From Candidatus Omnitrophota bacterium (GTDB taxonomy: Bacteria; Hinthialibacterota; Hinthialibacteria; Hinthialibacterales; Hinthialibacteraceae), in NCBI GenBank assembly GCA_013177805.1, contig JABLXU010000050.1, positions 1 through 42,074 on the forward strand: a stretch of 42,074 nt of DNA, in the 5' to 3' direction. Position 1 is the first letter of the stretch; each line of letters opens with the position of its first letter. The translations under genes and the position numbers were made by a program. The notes under the pieces are model-generated. The model searched no databases, was not told the origin of the DNA, and worked only from the letters and a program-made list of their open reading frames with translations. Below are positions 1 through 8,200 of this stretch, in pieces.

Positions 1-2
1 GG

Positions 3-164
3 GCCGATCTCCAGCGGTACGATATCGGCGAAAAAAACATCATGACCGCCGCCTGCTTTTCACCGGATGACCGGCAACTGTACATCGCGGGCATCGACAG
101 GAAAATCTACGTCTTCGACAGCCATCTCCCGTCGCGCGCGGCGGGGTGGGAGGTGTATCCGTGA
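3..164 (+). CDS. C-terminal end of a WD40-like/beta-propeller protein (5' truncated)
   Basis: Only the last 53 codons lie in the window; the reading frame is open from the left edge to a TGA at 162-164. The peptide contains a typical propeller blade: a stretch reading ACFSPDDRQLYIAG followed by DRKIYVFD, the usual WD40/YVTN pattern of a hydrophobic strand, an SPDG-like turn and a final V-x-D strand. Such repeats form scaffolding or exported propellers. The rest of the protein, its start and any signal peptide are outside the window, so the role cannot be assigned. The similarity is seen by eye only. Confidence 0.6.
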   Translation, partial: ADLQRYDIGEKNIMTAACFSPDDRQLYIAGIDRKIYVFDSHLPSRAAGWEVYP

Positions 165-381
165 AGCGAGGTGTCCGGATGCGATAGCCGGGTCATCCCC
201 GGTTTATCCGGTCCATCGGGTCATCCGTATTCCTTGATGGGAATCCCTTCGTTCACCGGGTTCCAATCCTTCCGCCAGCCTAAGGGGAAGTGAAGATGAA
301 GATATTTCACCGCTTCGTGCTATACTTTTCCTGTCTGAGGTTATCCACGGTATGATTTTACCGCTCCCGGAGGTCTTATTC

Positions 382-1014
382 ATGCGATATATGCCCAAAT
401 GGACCCTCTTTTCCCTGGCCTTCGCGCTGGCCAGTTGCGTCAGCCTGACGGTGAACATCTATTTTCCCACGGCAGAAATCAAACAGGCCGCGGAAGAAAT
501 CGAACAGCGCGTGCGAACCGGGCAAGGCGCCGAGGGTTTGCAAGGCCGCCTCGACTTTGCTCCGGCGCGCCGGTATTTCTCGCTGGCCATCTCGCTAGGC
601 GGCGCCGATGCCTGGGCTGGGGAAGAAGTCGACATCGATATCAAATCCCCGGGGATCATCCAGATTATCGAATCCCGGACCAAGCGCTACAAGGAAATTG
701 AACCGTACATGGACAAAGGGATCCTGGGCGAAACGCTCAACGGCTATCTCGCCCTGCGCGACAAAGCCGGGCTCAACCTGAAAGAGTTGAACGCCGTCAA
801 AAAGTTGATGGACGCGGAAAATGCAGAACGGGCTGCGCTTTACAAGGAAATCCTGACCGCCAACAAGGTGGAATTGAACAAGGAAAACATCGCCAAGGTG
901 GCACAATTGTTTGCGGAGGCCATCCGGGAAAAGTTAAAAGCGGGCCACTGGTACATGGTGAAAAAAGAGCCCAAGGAAGAATGGGCGCAGAAGAAAAAAG
1001 AAGAAAAGAAATAA
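382..1014 (+). CDS. YdbL/DUF1318-family lipoprotein
   Basis: A 210-residue protein. The ATG at 382 is preferred over an upstream in-frame start at 352 because GGAGG lies at 369-373, 8 bases before it, and because it gives a clean lipoprotein signal: basic start, hydrophobic run, then a LASC lipobox near residue 19. After the Cys comes VSLTVNIYFP and AAEEIEQRVR, which match the start of the DUF1318 (YdbL) family. Those proteins are small periplasmic or membrane-tethered factors of uncertain function, often beside YdbH/YnbE in enterobacteria. A second conserved part (DKGILGE, then GYL) follows around residues 110-125. The C-terminus is very lysine-rich and longer than in YdbL. No YdbH-like partner is next to it here. 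The family call is by eye; function is unknown. Confidence 0.72.
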   Translation: MRYMPKWTLFSLAFALASCVSLTVNIYFPTAEIKQAAEEIEQRVRTGQGAEGLQGRLDFAPARRYFSLAISLGGADAWAGEEVDIDIKSPGIIQIIESRTKRYKEIEPYMDKGILGETLNGYLALRDKAGLNLKELNAVKKLMDAENAERAALYKEILTANKVELNKENIAKVAQLFAEAIREKLKAGHWYMVKKEPKEEWAQKKKEEKK

Positions 1015-1179
1015 CCCTTACCCGTGTCGTTCAAGGGCTAAACCGGCCCGATACGAGCCATGGAGTTCGCCTCCTACATCATCCCCGTTTACGCCAATCC
1101 ATAAAAATCCTGCTCTTCCCGAAAAATCAACTATAATCCATACGAATCGAATCCCGAAAACGAAAGAGGAAACAACGGT

Positions 1180-2307
1180 ATGAGATGGTCCTTTCGATTG
1201 GGCACGGTGTCGGGTATCGGCGTCTATATTCACGCCACGTTTTTCATCCTCATCGGTTGGATTTTTTTGGTCCACTGGCTGGAAGGTTATGATACCTGGG
1301 TGGCTCTTCAAGGGGTTGCTTTTATCCTGAGCATTTTCGCGTGCGTGTTGCTGCACGAGTTCGGCCACTCGCTGATGGCACGGCGGTTCGACATCAAAAC
1401 CCGCGATATCACCTTGTTGCCCATCGGCGGCCTAGCCCGGCTTGAACGGATGCCCACCCAGCCCCTGCAGGAGTTATGGGTGGCTCTGGCCGGTCCGGCG
1501 GTCAATATTGTCATCGCTTCTCTTATTTACACGTGGCTGGTGTTCAGCGCCACGTGGGAACCGCTCAGCGAATTGACGGTGACGGGGGGATCCTTTTTAG
1601 AGCGCTTGATGCTTGTCAATATCTTCCTGGTGATTTTCAACCTGATCCCGGCGTTTCCCATGGACGGCGGACGGGTGGTGCGCGCTTTCCTGGCCAGTTT
1701 TATGGATTACACCACCGCCACCCAGATCGCGGCCAGCCTGGGCCAGGGTATCGCGTTAGTCTTTGGTTTCATTGGTTTCTTTTTCAATCCCTTTCTGATA
1801 TTCATCGCCCTTTTCGTATGGATCGGCGCCGCGCAGGAATCGAGCATGGTGCAAATGAAATCCGCCCTGGGCGGGATTCCCGTGAAACAGGCCATGCTGA
1901 CAAATTTCAATGTGCTTCGCGCCACCGATACCCTCGCTTCCGCCGTAGAACTGATTTTGAGCGGATCCCAGCAAGATTTCCCAGTCATGGAACACGGACG
2001 GGTGGTGGGAATATTAACACGCGGAGACCTGCTAGTGGCCTTAGCCCGGCAAGGGCAAGAGACCCCGGTCTCGGAGGTCATGCGCACGGACGTGGAAACC
2101 GTGGACGCGTGCGATATGCTGGAAAGCGTGTTTCCCCGGATGCACAGCACTGAAAGCCGGACCATGTTGGTGCTGGATCATGGCGAGTTGGCTGGTCTTC
2201 TGACCCTGGACAACGTGGGCGAGTTCATCATGATCCAATCCGCCCTGCGCTCCGCCCCCGTTTCCCGGATTTACAATCCGTTTGCCGCCGATCACCGGCA
2301 GAACTAA
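1180..2307 (+). CDS. M50 family intramembrane zinc metalloprotease with CBS domain pair
   Basis: A 375-residue multi-pass membrane protein of the site-2 protease type. HEFGH at residues 59-63 is the zinc HExxH motif, and NLIPAFPMDGGR at 154-165 supplies the third ligand (Asp162). Both lie in hydrophobic segments. The C-terminal third, about residues 235-350, forms two CBS domains (LTRGDLL and LLTLDNVGEF are the typical ends), which in this subfamily are thought to sense adenine nucleotides and gate the protease. All catalytic residues are present. AAGAGGA at 1164-1170 is placed 9 bases before the ATG. The gene stands alone; its stop overlaps the stop of the convergent acetyltransferase by 4 bases. 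The substrate is not predictable; sigma/anti-sigma or membrane-protein turnover are known roles of relatives. Confidence 0.9.
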   Translation: MRWSFRLGTVSGIGVYIHATFFILIGWIFLVHWLEGYDTWVALQGVAFILSIFACVLLHEFGHSLMARRFDIKTRDITLLPIGGLARLERMPTQPLQELWVALAGPAVNIVIASLIYTWLVFSATWEPLSELTVTGGSFLERLMLVNIFLVIFNLIPAFPMDGGRVVRAFLASFMDYTTATQIAASLGQGIALVFGFIGFFFNPFLIFIALFVWIGAAQESSMVQMKSALGGIPVKQAMLTNFNVLRATDTLASAVELILSGSQQDFPVMEHGRVVGILTRGDLLVALARQGQETPVSEVMRTDVETVDACDMLESVFPRMHSTESRTMLVLDHGELAGLLTLDNVGEFIMIQSALRSAPVSRIYNPFAADHRQN

Positions 2308-2780
2308 ACCCGCTTCGCCAAGGTCTTGCTCATCTTGTAGTGTGGGCCCACCCCCTCAATAAGGAATTCGTCCGATTCCCTCCGCCAGCCCAGTTTTTCA
2401 TAAAATCCAGCTGCCCCGCTCCGGGCATTGCACCACAACCGGCGCACGGGGGAAACATGGAGGAGATGATTTTCCGCGAACCGCAACAGGTGCCGGCCGA
2501 TGCCCATTCCCCGGAACGCAGCATCCGTGGCCATCCCACGCAATTGCCACGCCGGTTCTCCCTGCCACTCGTTGAGCAAGAAGGTCAGGCATCCCACAGC
2601 GCGCCCTTGGTGAAACGCGCCGAAATGCAAGGTGGTGGGATTTCGATCACCTTGAAATTCCGGAGATACACGGTCCGTGCCCTTGATCAATACTTCCTCC
2701 CGCAAGCCGATGATTTCCTCCAACCGCGCCACCCGGTATTCCAGAAATCCGGTGACATCCCTACCCTTCGATGGATTCAT
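2304..2780 (-). CDS. GNAT family N-acetyltransferase
   Basis: A 158-residue protein with the GNAT fold: the acetyl-CoA-binding motif A reads RGMATDAAFRGMGIGRHLL, with the R-G-M-G-I-G pyrophosphate loop around residues 92-97, followed by a motif B region with NARSGAAGFYEKLGW, the usual end of small acetyltransferases. A start at 2780 is supported by AGGGG 7 bases upstream. The overall pattern resembles the ElaA/YjdJ-like group that acetylates small amines or protein N-termini, but the acceptor cannot be read from the sequence. It faces the M50 gene tail to tail with overlapping stops, so the two are not co-transcribed. Confidence 0.85.
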   Translation of the reverse strand: MNPSKGRDVTGFLEYRVARLEEIIGLREEVLIKGTDRVSPEFQGDRNPTTLHFGAFHQGRAVGCLTFLLNEWQGEPAWQLRGMATDAAFRGMGIGRHLLRFAENHLLHVSPVRRLWCNARSGAAGFYEKLGWRRESDEFLIEGVGPHYKMSKTLAKRV

Positions 2781-2946
2781 AGCGAGCCCCTTTGTCCATA
2801 GACTTTTTGAACCCGGAATGGGAATCCGAACATATCCTTTGGGTATTACACCAAGTGTACCTGAAAATGGGGGATGGTATTCCGATGTGTCATTTAACGG
2901 AACGCCGTACCCTTCACCGCATTTTCTCTTGAAATTCTACTTAAAA

Positions 2947-2955
2947 TGATATAAT
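2947..2955 (+). promoter_or_regulatory. Extended -10 promoter, TGATATAAT
   Basis: A perfect TATAAT at 2950-2955 is preceded by TG one base before it, forming an extended -10 element; a second TATAAT overlaps at 2955-2960. A weak -35-like TTGAAA lies at 2929-2934 (15-base spacer). Transcription would start near 2962, after the first possible ATG at 2959, which favours translation from the ATG at 3001. Not tested; AT-rich DNA produces such matches by chance. Confidence 0.5.
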
Positions 2956-2958
2956 ATA

Positions 2959-2999
2959 ATGTGCCATATAATAACGAAATATTACATAAATAGGCACAT
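2959..2999. promoter_or_regulatory. Inverted repeat ATGTGCC/GGCACAT, possible operator
   Basis: ATGTGCC at 2959-2965 and its exact complement GGCACAT at 2993-2999 flank a 27-base AT-rich spacer, directly downstream of the extended -10 element and ending two bases before the ATG at 3001. The place fits a repressor site or an mRNA stem that would mask the start codon. The arms are only 7 bases, so chance is possible. Confidence 0.3.
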
Positions 3000-3000
3000 A

Positions 3001-3690
3001 ATGAACCAGTTTTCGGATTTCTTTCGGAATCAAACGAGACACACACGGTGCGTCATCTGTGGGCATATGTTCAATGGCCGGTATGAAGAAACACTGGGAG
3101 GATTCCCTTGTTACCATCCCAATCAGCGCCAACAGAAGCGCCTGGATTGCGAAGATACGTTCTACCGGGAAATTGTGCGTCTCTATTATTATATCCATCA
3201 AAAAGGCGCAAGTGTGACAGGCAAGCAGATCCTGTCCGAATTCGAGTGGAACCGCAAAATTATTATGAAGAAGGAAATGCTGCAATGGTGTTTCCGGCAG
3301 GGGTATTTTTATTTGGACAATCTGAACCGGATCGACGTTCCTCCCGCCGTCGAAGATACCTGTCTGGATTTGTTCCGCAATGCTAACTTGGATGATCCGG
3401 AATACATGGCCTACGCCATCGAATTGATCAAGGCGGCCTTGCGTTGTTTCGGCCAGGATTTACTTAAACTGGAAGAAGAAGCTATGCCCATCCGCACCCT
3501 TTATGGGGAGTCCAAAGAAGCCTCTCCCCCTTCCGAGAATCTACCGCCTATTCCTCCCGCGCAACGGGAGCCTCCCCGCATGATTACGGTTGCGCGCACG
3601 GGCGCCCGGGAGATTGAAAAACGCCGGCATTGTGCCAGTTGCACCATGGAGCGGAGGCGGATGGACGAGCAGGACGCCTCCCGGCGGTAA
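3001..3690 (+). CDS. Cys-rich protein of unknown function
   Basis: A 229-residue soluble protein not recognised as a known family. Near the N-terminus it has CVIC (Cys17, Cys20) followed by Cys37, His39 and Cys50, a spacing that could bind zinc. A helical middle follows (about 55-165), then a proline-rich linker (about 175-200) and a very basic C-terminus containing a second HCASC motif. No signal peptide or membrane segment is seen. ATG 3001 is chosen because the promoter-like element at 2947-2955 overlaps the alternative ATG at 2959; the ribosome site is weak (AGG at 2992-2994). It converges on another small Cys4 protein with only 15 bases between the stops. Nucleic-acid or protein binding is a guess from the paired cysteines and basic tail. 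Confidence 0.65.
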   Translation: MNQFSDFFRNQTRHTRCVICGHMFNGRYEETLGGFPCYHPNQRQQKRLDCEDTFYREIVRLYYYIHQKGASVTGKQILSEFEWNRKIIMKKEMLQWCFRQGYFYLDNLNRIDVPPAVEDTCLDLFRNANLDDPEYMAYAIELIKAALRCFGQDLLKLEEEAMPIRTLYGESKEASPPSENLPPIPPAQREPPRMITVARTGAREIEKRRHCASCTMERRRMDEQDASRR

Positions 3691-3705
3691 GCCTGGTTCC
3701 AGGAA

Positions 3706-4014
3706 TTATTCGAGGTTCCACGGCCGCCGGTCCAGCAGCCGGTAGATTAAGGAACGGCAAGCCGAGCAGAGATCCAGTTCAAACGCGTAATGAACTTCGT
3801 CGGTTAACTCTTTATCGCTCCGTTGTTCCATCAAGGCGATCAAGCGTTCGATTTCCTTGCGCATCTCCGCGGGAGGCGTGGAAGGGGTTTCATCGAACGT
3901 ACCGCCATCATACGCGCCATACAGTTCTCCCCGCAGGACGAAACGGGGACGTCCCACCTCGATCATCTGCCCGCAAAGATCGCAAATGAACTTGATGCCC
4001 TTCTCAGCGTTCAT
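3706..4014 (-). CDS. Small zinc-ribbon-like protein, unknown function
   Basis: A 102-residue protein with two CxxC knuckles, Cys11/Cys14 (CDLCG) near the start and Cys83/Cys86 (LCSAC) near the end, the spacing expected for one treble-clef or ribbon zinc site holding the two ends together. The central part has acidic residues and a helix (EMRKEIERLIALME). Similar small CxxC...CxxC proteins occur in planctomycete-like genomes, but the role is not known to me. The start at 4014 is preferred because upstream in-frame sequence would run through the divergent ogt gene (ATG at 4063). The ribosome site is poor. The 48 bases between 4014 and 4063 must hold both promoters, though no clear box is visible there. 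Confidence 0.6.
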   Translation of the reverse strand: MNAEKGIKFICDLCGQMIEVGRPRFVLRGELYGAYDGGTFDETPSTPPAEMRKEIERLIALMEQRSDKELTDEVHYAFELDLCSACRSLIYRLLDRRPWNLE

Positions 4015-4062
4015 GAAAATACGATACTCTAATTCATCACTCCGGGTAAGCGGTAAAAACAG

Positions 4063-4584
4063 ATGCCAAAAAAATCTCCCGCCCAGATTACCTCGATCGA
4101 CAGTCCTATCGGCCCGATCAGCGCCGGATACGGCGCGGAGAAGGTTCTTTGCGTCACCATCGGAGAACAATCCCGCGAACAGGCCGCCGAGGTTTTACTG
4201 GAACTCGGATTCACGCCGACCGAAGGCCAAAACCGCCTGGGAGAAAAAATCGCCCGGGAGTTGAACGAATACATGAAGGGCGCCCGCTCGCATTATACGG
4301 TCGAACCGCTTCTTGCGGGGACGGAATTTCAAGTGAAGGTGTGGGAAACCCTCTGCCAGGTTCCCTATGGCCAAGTGATCACCTACGGTGAACTGGCGGT
4401 TCGCGCGGGGTATCCCCGTGCGGCGCGGGCGGTGGGGATGGCGATGGCCCGGAACCGGATTCCTATCATCGTTCCCTGCCACCGGGTAATTGCTCAAAAC
4501 GGCCAGTTGGGCGGTTTTGGGTACGGAATCGAAATCAAACGCGCGTTGCTTTGGCTTGAAGGCGCCCAGGGTGTGATATTGTAA
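4063..4584 (+). CDS. ogt: Methylated-DNA--protein-cysteine methyltransferase
   Basis: A 173-residue suicide DNA-repair enzyme that takes the methyl group from O6-methylguanine (and O4-methylthymine) onto its own cysteine. The active-site motif PCHRVI puts the acceptor at Cys139. Upstream, PYGQVITYGELA (101-112) and ARAVGMAMARNRIP give the DNA-binding helix and the arginine finger region of the family. Length and lack of an Ada-type N-terminal domain fit Ogt rather than Ada. All key residues are intact. It is divergently placed to the small Cys4 gene and ends 22 bases before the convergent epimerase gene; no operon is evident. Confidence 0.93.
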   Translation: MPKKSPAQITSIDSPIGPISAGYGAEKVLCVTIGEQSREQAAEVLLELGFTPTEGQNRLGEKIARELNEYMKGARSHYTVEPLLAGTEFQVKVWETLCQVPYGQVITYGELAVRAGYPRAARAVGMAMARNRIPIIVPCHRVIAQNGQLGGFGYGIEIKRALLWLEGAQGVIL

Positions 4585-4606
4585 CAGATCGTCAAAACGG
4601 GATCTT

Positions 4607-5776
4607 CTATTTCACCGAAAATTTAAATACCGTTTTTTGATTATATCTTTCCCGCGGCTTGAGAATCGTGGAGGGGAAATTTGGCTGATTGGGCGAATTG
4701 GGATAATGTTGGGTTTCCAGACAGAATCCGTACCGCCGGTGGTATGCCTTTCCCTCTTTTCCGGTGACGCCATCCAGAAAGTTGCCGGTGTAAAGTTGCA
4801 CACCCGGCTGAGTGGTATAGACCTCCATCACCCGTCCCGAAGAAGGCTCGCTGACGCGGGCGGCCAGGGCCAGCGATCCGTCCTGGTTGTTCAGGACAAA
4901 GTTATGGTCGTATCCCCTGCCATACTGAATCTGTTGGTAGGGATCATCGATCCGGTCACCAATCCGGCAGGGTTGGGTGAAATCAAGGGGCGTGTTTTTC
5001 ACGCTGCGTAATTCCCCGGTGGGGATGAGGTATTCGTTCACGGGAGTGAACCGGTCCGCGGTGATCTGGAGCACATGATCCAACACATCCCCGTTACCTT
5101 GGCCAGCCAGGTTAAAATAAGCATGGTTGGTCAGGTTGACTGGCGTGGGTTTGTCGGTTTCAGCATAAAACTGAATGCTCAACTCATTTAGGTTATTCAA
5201 GGTATAAATCACGGTAGATTTCAAATTTCCTGGATATCCTTCTTCCCCATCCGGGCTGAGGTACATGAAGGCCACGCCCGCCTCGTGCTCCCGCTCAAAC
5301 GGTTCCGCGCTCCAGACTTGTTTGTCAAATCCCTTCACGCCCCCATGGATGTGATTGGGTTTGCTGTTGACGGTCAATTGATACGTTTGGCCATTCAACA
5401 GAAATGTTCCGTTGGCGATGCGGTTGGCGTAACGCCCGGCGATCGATCCAAAAAAGCGGTTTTTGGTCAGATAATCGGACAGGTTGTCGAATCCCAGGGT
5501 TATATCGCCGATTTTCCCGTCGCGGTCCGGGACTTCCAAAGCGGTGAGCGTGGCCCCGTAACTCATCACCTTGGCTTTCATGCCCTTCGCGTTGGTTAGC
5601 GTGAAGAGCCACACGGTTTGCTCATCCGGAGTCTTTCCGAATTCTTCTTTTTCCAAACGCACACCGGTCGAATCCGGCTTCTCCGGAGAATCCTCTCCCG
5701 CGAAAGCCCCGTTTTTGATCACGGTCATTCCCATGGCCGCGAGTCCCAACGCCATGATGAACCATTGCAGTTTCAT
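4607..5776 (-). CDS. Exported aldose 1-epimerase (galactose mutarotase)
   Basis: A 389-residue protein that interconverts alpha and beta anomers of aldoses such as galactose. Family landmarks are visible in order: AGRYANRI, the NHIHGG substrate loop, NLTNHAYFNLAGQ with the catalytic His, a YDHNFVL stretch, and FCLETQHYPNSPN with the catalytic Glu. The N-terminus (MKLQWFIMALGLAAMGM and on to AFAGED) is a signal peptide, so the enzyme acts in the periplasm, as in other secreted epimerases tied to sugar scavenging. ATG 5776 has AGGAGA 8 bases upstream. An in-frame ATG at 5941 also has a strong Shine-Dalgarno site (see findings), but would bury the signal peptide. It ends tail to tail with ogt. 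No sugar genes are adjacent. Confidence 0.9.
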   Translation of the reverse strand: MKLQWFIMALGLAAMGMTVIKNGAFAGEDSPEKPDSTGVRLEKEEFGKTPDEQTVWLFTLTNAKGMKAKVMSYGATLTALEVPDRDGKIGDITLGFDNLSDYLTKNRFFGSIAGRYANRIANGTFLLNGQTYQLTVNSKPNHIHGGVKGFDKQVWSAEPFEREHEAGVAFMYLSPDGEEGYPGNLKSTVIYTLNNLNELSIQFYAETDKPTPVNLTNHAYFNLAGQGNGDVLDHVLQITADRFTPVNEYLIPTGELRSVKNTPLDFTQPCRIGDRIDDPYQQIQYGRGYDHNFVLNNQDGSLALAARVSEPSSGRVMEVYTTQPGVQLYTGNFLDGVTGKEGKAYHRRYGFCLETQHYPNSPNQPNFPSTILKPRERYNQKTVFKFSVK

Positions 5777-6066
5777 AGTCCCAATCTCCTGAATCCAGGT
5801 TGTTTTCATGATTAGCCGGGAGCCGTTACGAATCCACCTTGCTCTGGCTGTCTGAATTTTCCTAGGAGCCGTCATTGTAATAAATGCAGCGAGAGACGCC
5901 AAGACGGAGATGGTTCCATTCCCGCAACTAAATAATCCCATTACGGTTATCCTCCTTTATACGCCGTATCCCTGGACGAGAGAAAGGATTGAAATTACCT
6001 TTTCTCTCATTCATGCGAATATTTGAAATTCAATCCGCCAGGAAGTGAACCACTCATACCGCAACC
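5777..6066. other. Intergenic region between epimerase and HAD genes
   Basis: This divergent spacer holds no clear gene of its own. It contains an AAAGGAGG-type ribosome site on the minus strand (5951-5958) in front of an ATG at 5941 that is in frame with the epimerase; a GCCAAGAC-type repeat (near 5896-5910) that recurs near 36580; and a hairpin with arms GAGAGAAAGG (5978-5987) and CCTTTTCTCTC (5998-6008). The hairpin lacks a T-run, so it is not an obvious terminator. Confidence 0.4.
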
Positions 6067-6903
6067 ATGGAACGAACTTACCTCCCCAATACACGCATTG
6101 AAGTCGTGAATCCCAACATCCAACGCGGGCGAATTCATCATGTTCTGTTCGATTTTGACGGCACCCTGTCGCTCATCCGCGAGGGGTGGCAAAACGTGAT
6201 GATTCCCATGATGGTCGAATTCCTGAAAGAAACCGGCACGAAGGAAAGCGAGGAAGAGCTCCACGCCGTCGCCAAGGAATTCGTAACCCGCCTGACCGGC
6301 AAGCAGACCATCTACCAGATGATCGAACTCAAGAACCAGATCGAACAACGCGGCGGCCAGGCCAAAGATCCGTTGGAGTACAAACACATCTATCTCGCGC
6401 GGCTGTGGGAACGGATCAAAGACCGGGTGAAGGGCCTCAAGGATGGGACCATCGATCCCATTGATATGGTGGTGCCCGGATCGTACTCCCTGTTGAAAGC
6501 CCTCAAACAACGCGGTGTCACCATGTATCTGGCCAGCGGGACGGATATCCCTTACGTCAAGGATGAATCGGCTGCCATCCGCGTGGCGGAATATTTTGAA
6601 CCGCATATTTATGGGGCCTTGGATGATTACAAAAGCTTCTCAAAAAAACTGATCATCCAAAAGATTCTGCAGGAAAACCACCTTTCCGGGCCGGAACTGT
6701 TGACTTTCGGCGACGGATTTGTGGAGATTGAGGACACCAAGGCGGTGGGTGGCATCGCCGTAGGTGTGGCTTCGGACGAAGTGGGCAAAGTGGAGGTGGA
6801 TGAATGGAAACGCTCGCGCCTCATCCAAGCCGGCGCGGATCTGATCATCCCGCACTACGAAGAAGCTGAAATACTGGTGCCGTATTTGTTTAATGAAATA
6901 TAG
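6067..6903 (+). CDS. HAD-superfamily phosphatase
   Basis: A 278-residue hydrolase with all four HAD motifs: DFDGT at 29-33 (nucleophile Asp29, acid Asp31), ASGT at 156-159, a lysine at 193/194, and GDGFVE at 215-220. A helical cap lies between motif I and II (about residues 40-130), placing it in the C1-cap group with phosphoglycolate phosphatase-like enzymes acting on small phosphates. The substrate is unknown. The start is the only ATG near the conserved N-terminus; the ribosome site is weak. It is followed 230 bases later, on the same strand, by a deoxyhypusine-synthase-like gene. The pair may belong together, because both have an unusual, specific look rather than that of generic housekeeping enzymes; this is inference. 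Confidence 0.85.
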   Translation: MERTYLPNTRIEVVNPNIQRGRIHHVLFDFDGTLSLIREGWQNVMIPMMVEFLKETGTKESEEELHAVAKEFVTRLTGKQTIYQMIELKNQIEQRGGQAKDPLEYKHIYLARLWERIKDRVKGLKDGTIDPIDMVVPGSYSLLKALKQRGVTMYLASGTDIPYVKDESAAIRVAEYFEPHIYGALDDYKSFSKKLIIQKILQENHLSGPELLTFGDGFVEIEDTKAVGGIAVGVASDEVGKVEVDEWKRSRLIQAGADLIIPHYEEAEILVPYLFNEI

Positions 6904-6973
6904 AGATTACGATTCACCAAACGCGTATCTTTCCCAGTTTTTTTGATATGCGCTTAGGGGGGTGCTCAACAAT

Positions 6974-7006
6974 CCCCTTCCCTCTGGGAGAGAGTCAAGG
7001 TGAGGG
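6974..7006. repeat. Intergenic hairpin repeat, copy 1
   Basis: CCCCTTCCCTCTGGGAGAGAG followed by GGTGAGGGT matches the common environmental intergenic repeat built on CCCTCTCCC/GGGAGAGGG. The stem is CTTCCCTCTGGGAG-like and imperfect. It lies between the HAD gene and the next gene and may act as a transcript end or processing stem. Three related copies occur elsewhere in this window. Confidence 0.5.
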
Positions 7007-7133
7007 TCGTATTGGTTATGAAAAAACAATTCCTTATCATGTGAATCTATTACGCGTAATCCAAAATGGCAGGGTGGATCGAGTACCGCAAAATCCACTG
7101 AATCCATTAAATTCTATTCCATGAGGATTCATC

Positions 7134-8093
7134 GTGCCTTATCCCGCTTTTGACCGCAGCCAATTGCTCATCAAGCCTTTATCAGAACGGATTCACGATC
7201 TCGACTTGTCCGTAATGCTCCCTCTGAACGCTCCAAAACCCCAATACTGGCATGACGCCTTGCCTTCCATCGCCCGGGCCGTCCGCGACGCCCGGGAAAA
7301 AGGCCGGGCGGTGATCCTCTCCATGGGCGCGCATGTGATCCGGGCGGGCGTTTCCCGCTATATCATCGACCTGATGGAGCGCGGTTTGATCACGCACATC
7401 GCCATGAACGGGGCCGGACCCATCCACGACTACGAGTTGGCTCTCATCGGCCAGACCACGGAGAGCGTCGAGCGCTATATCAGCACCGGAGAATTCGGCC
7501 TCTGGCGCGAAACCGGCCGCATGAACGACATTATCAAAGAGGGTTCTCAAAAAGGCCTTGGGCTGGGAGAAGCGTTAGGGCAAGCGATTCTGGCCGGCGA
7601 TTTTCCCCATAAAGAGATCAGTGTGCTGGCGGCGGGCGTCCGGCTGAACGTGCCGGTGACCGTGCACGTGGGGATTGGGTATGACATCATCCACGAACAC
7701 CCGAACTGCGACGGGGCGGCCCTGGGGGCGGCGTCGTACCAGGATTTTTTGGTTATGGCCCAATCGGTCTCCCTACTCGAAGGGGGCGTGTTCCTGAATT
7801 TCGGTTCGGCGGTGATGGGGCCAGAAGTGTATCTCAAAGCACTCTCTATGGCGCGCAATGTGGCGCACCAAAAAGGAGAAGAGATCCGGCGTTTCACCAC
7901 GGCGGTATTCGACTTGCTCCCCTTGTCAGGCGACCTGCATAGCGAAGCGCCCCGGACTGATCCGCGCTATTATTACCGGCCTTGGAAAACCATTTTGGTG
8001 CGCACGGTGAAAGACGGCGGAACCAGTTTCTATCTCCAAGGCCCTCACCGGGAAACGTTCCCCGCGTTGTATCACGCGGTGGTGGGAGAGTGA
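7134..8093 (+). CDS. Deoxyhypusine synthase-like protein
   Basis: A 319-residue protein whose middle matches the deoxyhypusine synthase fold: SMGAHVIRAGVSRYIIDLME, then ITHIAMNGAGPIHDYELAL, corresponds to the NAD-binding segment that reads TAG-G-E-D in true enzymes; later GPEVYLKALSMARNV and FTTAVFDLLPL are family hallmarks. True DHS transfers aminobutyl from spermidine to eIF5A, which bacteria lack, and I see no region like the catalytic-lysine loop. Bacterial members of this family include homospermidine synthase-like and uncharacterised enzymes. The start is a GTG with GAGG 7 bases upstream. It probably uses NAD; its substrate is unknown. It follows a HAD phosphatase on the same strand. 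Confidence 0.75.
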   Translation: MPYPAFDRSQLLIKPLSERIHDLDLSVMLPLNAPKPQYWHDALPSIARAVRDAREKGRAVILSMGAHVIRAGVSRYIIDLMERGLITHIAMNGAGPIHDYELALIGQTTESVERYISTGEFGLWRETGRMNDIIKEGSQKGLGLGEALGQAILAGDFPHKEISVLAAGVRLNVPVTVHVGIGYDIIHEHPNCDGAALGAASYQDFLVMAQSVSLLEGGVFLNFGSAVMGPEVYLKALSMARNVAHQKGEEIRRFTTAVFDLLPLSGDLHSEAPRTDPRYYYRPWKTILVRTVKDGGTSFYLQGPHRETFPALYHAVVGE

Positions 8094-8153
8094 GGGGAGA
8101 AACATTGGAAAGAAACATTGGAAACTTACGAGGAGGTAAGATTCCTGTGTCAT

Positions 8154-8200
8154 AAAACCCTTACCCCCAGCCCTCGCACAGAGCTCGCTCTGAGAGAGGG
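8154..8200. repeat. Intergenic hairpin repeat, copy 2
   Basis: AACCCTTACCCCCAGCCCTC leads into CAGAGCTCGCTCTG, a perfect 6-base stem with a 2-base centre, and then GAGAGAGGG. It is a variant of the same dispersed repeat, here with an inserted small palindrome. It lies 60 bases after the DHS-like stop and may serve as its terminator, though no T-run follows directly. Confidence 0.45.
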
